From Mycoplasmatota bacterium (GTDB taxonomy: Bacteria > Bacillota_I > Bacilli_A > Acholeplasmatales > Acholeplasmataceae), in NCBI GenBank assembly GCA_024650045.1, contig JANKMU010000001.1:124001-188000 (forward strand): a stretch of DNA of 64,000 nucleotides, in the 5' to 3' direction. The position numbers and the translations under genes are program-made. Position 1 is the first letter of the stretch. The number at the start of each line of letters is the position of its first letter. The notes beneath the pieces were generated by a model, which worked only from the letters and a program-made list of their open reading frames with translations, had not been told where the DNA came from and did not search any database. Of the stretch, positions 62,965-64,000 are shown piece after piece.

Positions 62965-63864
62965 ATGAAATTTTTGTTGATGTATAATCCAGCGAGTGGT
63001 AGAGCAAACTTTAAAGCACATCTACCTAAAATTATTAAAGAATTTGGCAAATCAAATCATGAAATTGATATCTATGAGTCAAAAGAACCTAGAGATTTAG
63101 TAAAGGTTTCTGAAATAGAGTCAAAACATTATGATGTTTTTTTAGTTGCAGGTGGAGATGGCACTGTTAATGAAGTTCTTAATGGAATGATGAAATCTGA
63201 AATTAAACCTATATTAGGGTTGCTTCCAAGTGGTACAGCTAATGATGTTGCTGCTATTTTAGGTATCAATAAAAACATTAAAAGATCGTTAAAAATCTAT
63301 TTTAGTGAAGAAAGTGTTGATATGGATGTCAATCAAATCAATGATAAGTATTTCTTATATACAGCGGCATCAGGTATTTTAAGTAGAATTAGTTATGATG
63401 TCCCTAGAAGACATATTAAGAAATACGGATACTTTGCATATGTTATTGAAGCGATGAAAGATTTTTCTCATGATTATAGATATCCTATAAAAGTTAAGTA
63501 TGATCATCAATATTTATCTTGTGAATGTGCAATGATTCTCGGTTTAAGTACAAATCGAGTTGGTGGTATGAGTCTGGTTAATTTTTCAGAATCAAAGCTT
63601 AATGATGGTTTATTTGAGTTGAGATTTTTCAAAAGAGCAAAATCATTTTGGAGATTCAGGTTGCTATCATCATTTATTAGAGGCGGTAAGAAGTTAAGAG
63701 AAGATATTCATTTGGTATCATCTAAATTTGAAATTGAAACAAGTTCTAATGTTGAATGGAATGCAGATGGTGAGTTTGCTTGTAAAGGAAATGTAACCAT
63801 TCAAACATACAGAAAAGCTATTAAAGTATTTGCAAGTCCGAAAAGAAAAAAAAGATATTTCTAA
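62965..63864 (+). CDS. Diacylglycerol kinase family lipid kinase (YegS/DgkB type)
   Basis: A 299-aa soluble lipid kinase that phosphorylates diacylglycerol or a related lipid. The nucleotide-binding motif VAGGDGTVNEVLNGM is near residue 57 and LGLLPSGTANDVA near 88. NPASGRANFK at the N-terminus is the usual opening. RBS AGAGG precedes the ATG. It lies in its own unit after the pectin terminator and ends one base before the tRNA. Its lipid substrate cannot be read from sequence. Confidence 0.9.
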   Translation: MKFLLMYNPASGRANFKAHLPKIIKEFGKSNHEIDIYESKEPRDLVKVSEIESKHYDVFLVAGGDGTVNEVLNGMMKSEIKPILGLLPSGTANDVAAILGINKNIKRSLKIYFSEESVDMDVNQINDKYFLYTAASGILSRISYDVPRRHIKKYGYFAYVIEAMKDFSHDYRYPIKVKYDHQYLSCECAMILGLSTNRVGGMSLVNFSESKLNDGLFELRFFKRAKSFWRFRLLSSFIRGGKKLREDIHLVSSKFEIETSSNVEWNADGEFACKGNVTIQTYRKAIKVFASPKRKKRYF

Positions 63865-63865
63865 G

Positions 63866-63941
63866 GCCGAAATAGTTCAGGTGGCAGAGCAGATGTCTCG
63901 TAATCAGCAGGTCGTAGGTTCGAGTCCTATTTTCGGCACCA
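63866..63941 (+). tRNA. tRNA-Thr (anticodon CGU), CCA encoded
   Basis: The acceptor arms GCCGAAA and TTTCGGC pair over 7 bp, the T-arm GTAGG-TTCGAGT-CCTAT is regular, and the 3' ACCA is encoded. The anticodon loop is CTCGTAA, anticodon CGT (Thr, codon ACG). The anticodon stem GATGT/TCAGC has mismatches at 28-42 and 31-39, where GCTGA would be expected. It starts one base after the dgk stop and so has no obvious promoter. It could be slightly degenerate or contain a sequence error. The last 59 bases of the window hold nothing I recognise. Confidence 0.75.
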
Positions 63942-64000
63942 TTGTTCCCTGTAGATCAGCATATATATCCCTCAGTAGAGATAAAAAGCGATATAAATTA

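Noticed and set aside
1-64000. Mycoplasma-type code with TGA as tryptophan
   Set aside because: hutU, kamA and oraE end at TGA at sensible points next to the following genes, and Trp positions use TGG.
1-64000. Insertion sequences, prophage, CRISPR arrays or integration sites
   Set aside because: I found no transposase, integrase or phage protein among the ORFs and no regularly spaced direct repeats. The repeats seen are inside coding sequence.

Overview
The window comes from a low-GC Gram-positive-type bacterium with a protein-fermenting lifestyle. TGA is used as a stop (hutU, kamA, oraE) and Trp is read from TGG, so this is the standard bacterial code and not the Mycoplasma code. Many lipoproteins carry lipobox signal peptides, and there are InlB-type repeat proteins, ECF-type vitamin uptake and CcpA-like cre sites. 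This fits a deep-branching Bacillota or Mollicutes relative such as the Haloplasma/Izemoplasma/Acholeplasma neighbourhood. That placement is inference; no taxonomic marker gene was available. I saw no mobile elements, CRISPR arrays or phage genes.

Left part (1-34.5 kb), amino-acid fermentation. A first transcription unit holds tryptophanase, butyrate kinase, phosphotransbutyrylase and a complete histidine-to-glutamate route (hutH, hutU, glutamate formiminotransferase, hutI, fchA). A cobalamin riboswitch then controls a B12-capture set: a transcobalamin-like lipoprotein, a second DUF4430 protein and an ECF S-component. Next is a lysine riboswitch with a terminator in front of the lysine fermentation operon: MaoC hydratase, CoA-transferase AB, Kal, Kce, Kdd, KamA, KamB-like, KamD, KamE, then a cobalamin adenosyltransferase and Ord. 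It is followed by an operon joining ornithine fermentation (ortA, ortB, oraS, oraE, GlmL-like, orr, alr) to the arginine deiminase pathway (arcA, arcB, arcC). Together these convert Trp, His, Lys, Arg and Orn to acetyl-CoA, butyryl-CoA, acetate/butyrate, alanine, ammonia and ATP. Two of the enzymes are B12-dependent aminomutases, which explains the B12-capture genes in between.

Middle part (34.5-50.5 kb), mixed functions: a tocopherol-cyclase-family protein and a heliorhodopsin on the minus strand, divergent from a class II CPD photolyase; a membrane diguanylate cyclase; the Feo ferrous-iron importer with its small Cys-rich partner; an MscS channel; arginine decarboxylase plus agmatinase (putrescine); and a four-gene pyruvate dehydrogenase operon.

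Right part (50.5-64 kb): a pectin-type polysaccharide locus under a consensus promoter overlapped by a perfect cre site. It holds a PL1-like lyase lipoprotein, a sugar ABC importer (binding protein and two permeases, no ATPase), a LamG-like lipoprotein, a PL2-like lyase, a small Ig-like lipoprotein and a 1462-residue repeat lipoprotein. A diacylglycerol kinase-family gene and a tRNA-Thr(CGU) with a poorly paired anticodon stem end the window.

Regulation visible in the DNA: cre-like sites at four catabolic promoters, two riboswitches, and intrinsic terminators that mark most operon ends. The lysine riboswitch looks built to switch the operon ON with lysine, because its terminator 5' arm coincides with the conserved 3' segment of the aptamer.
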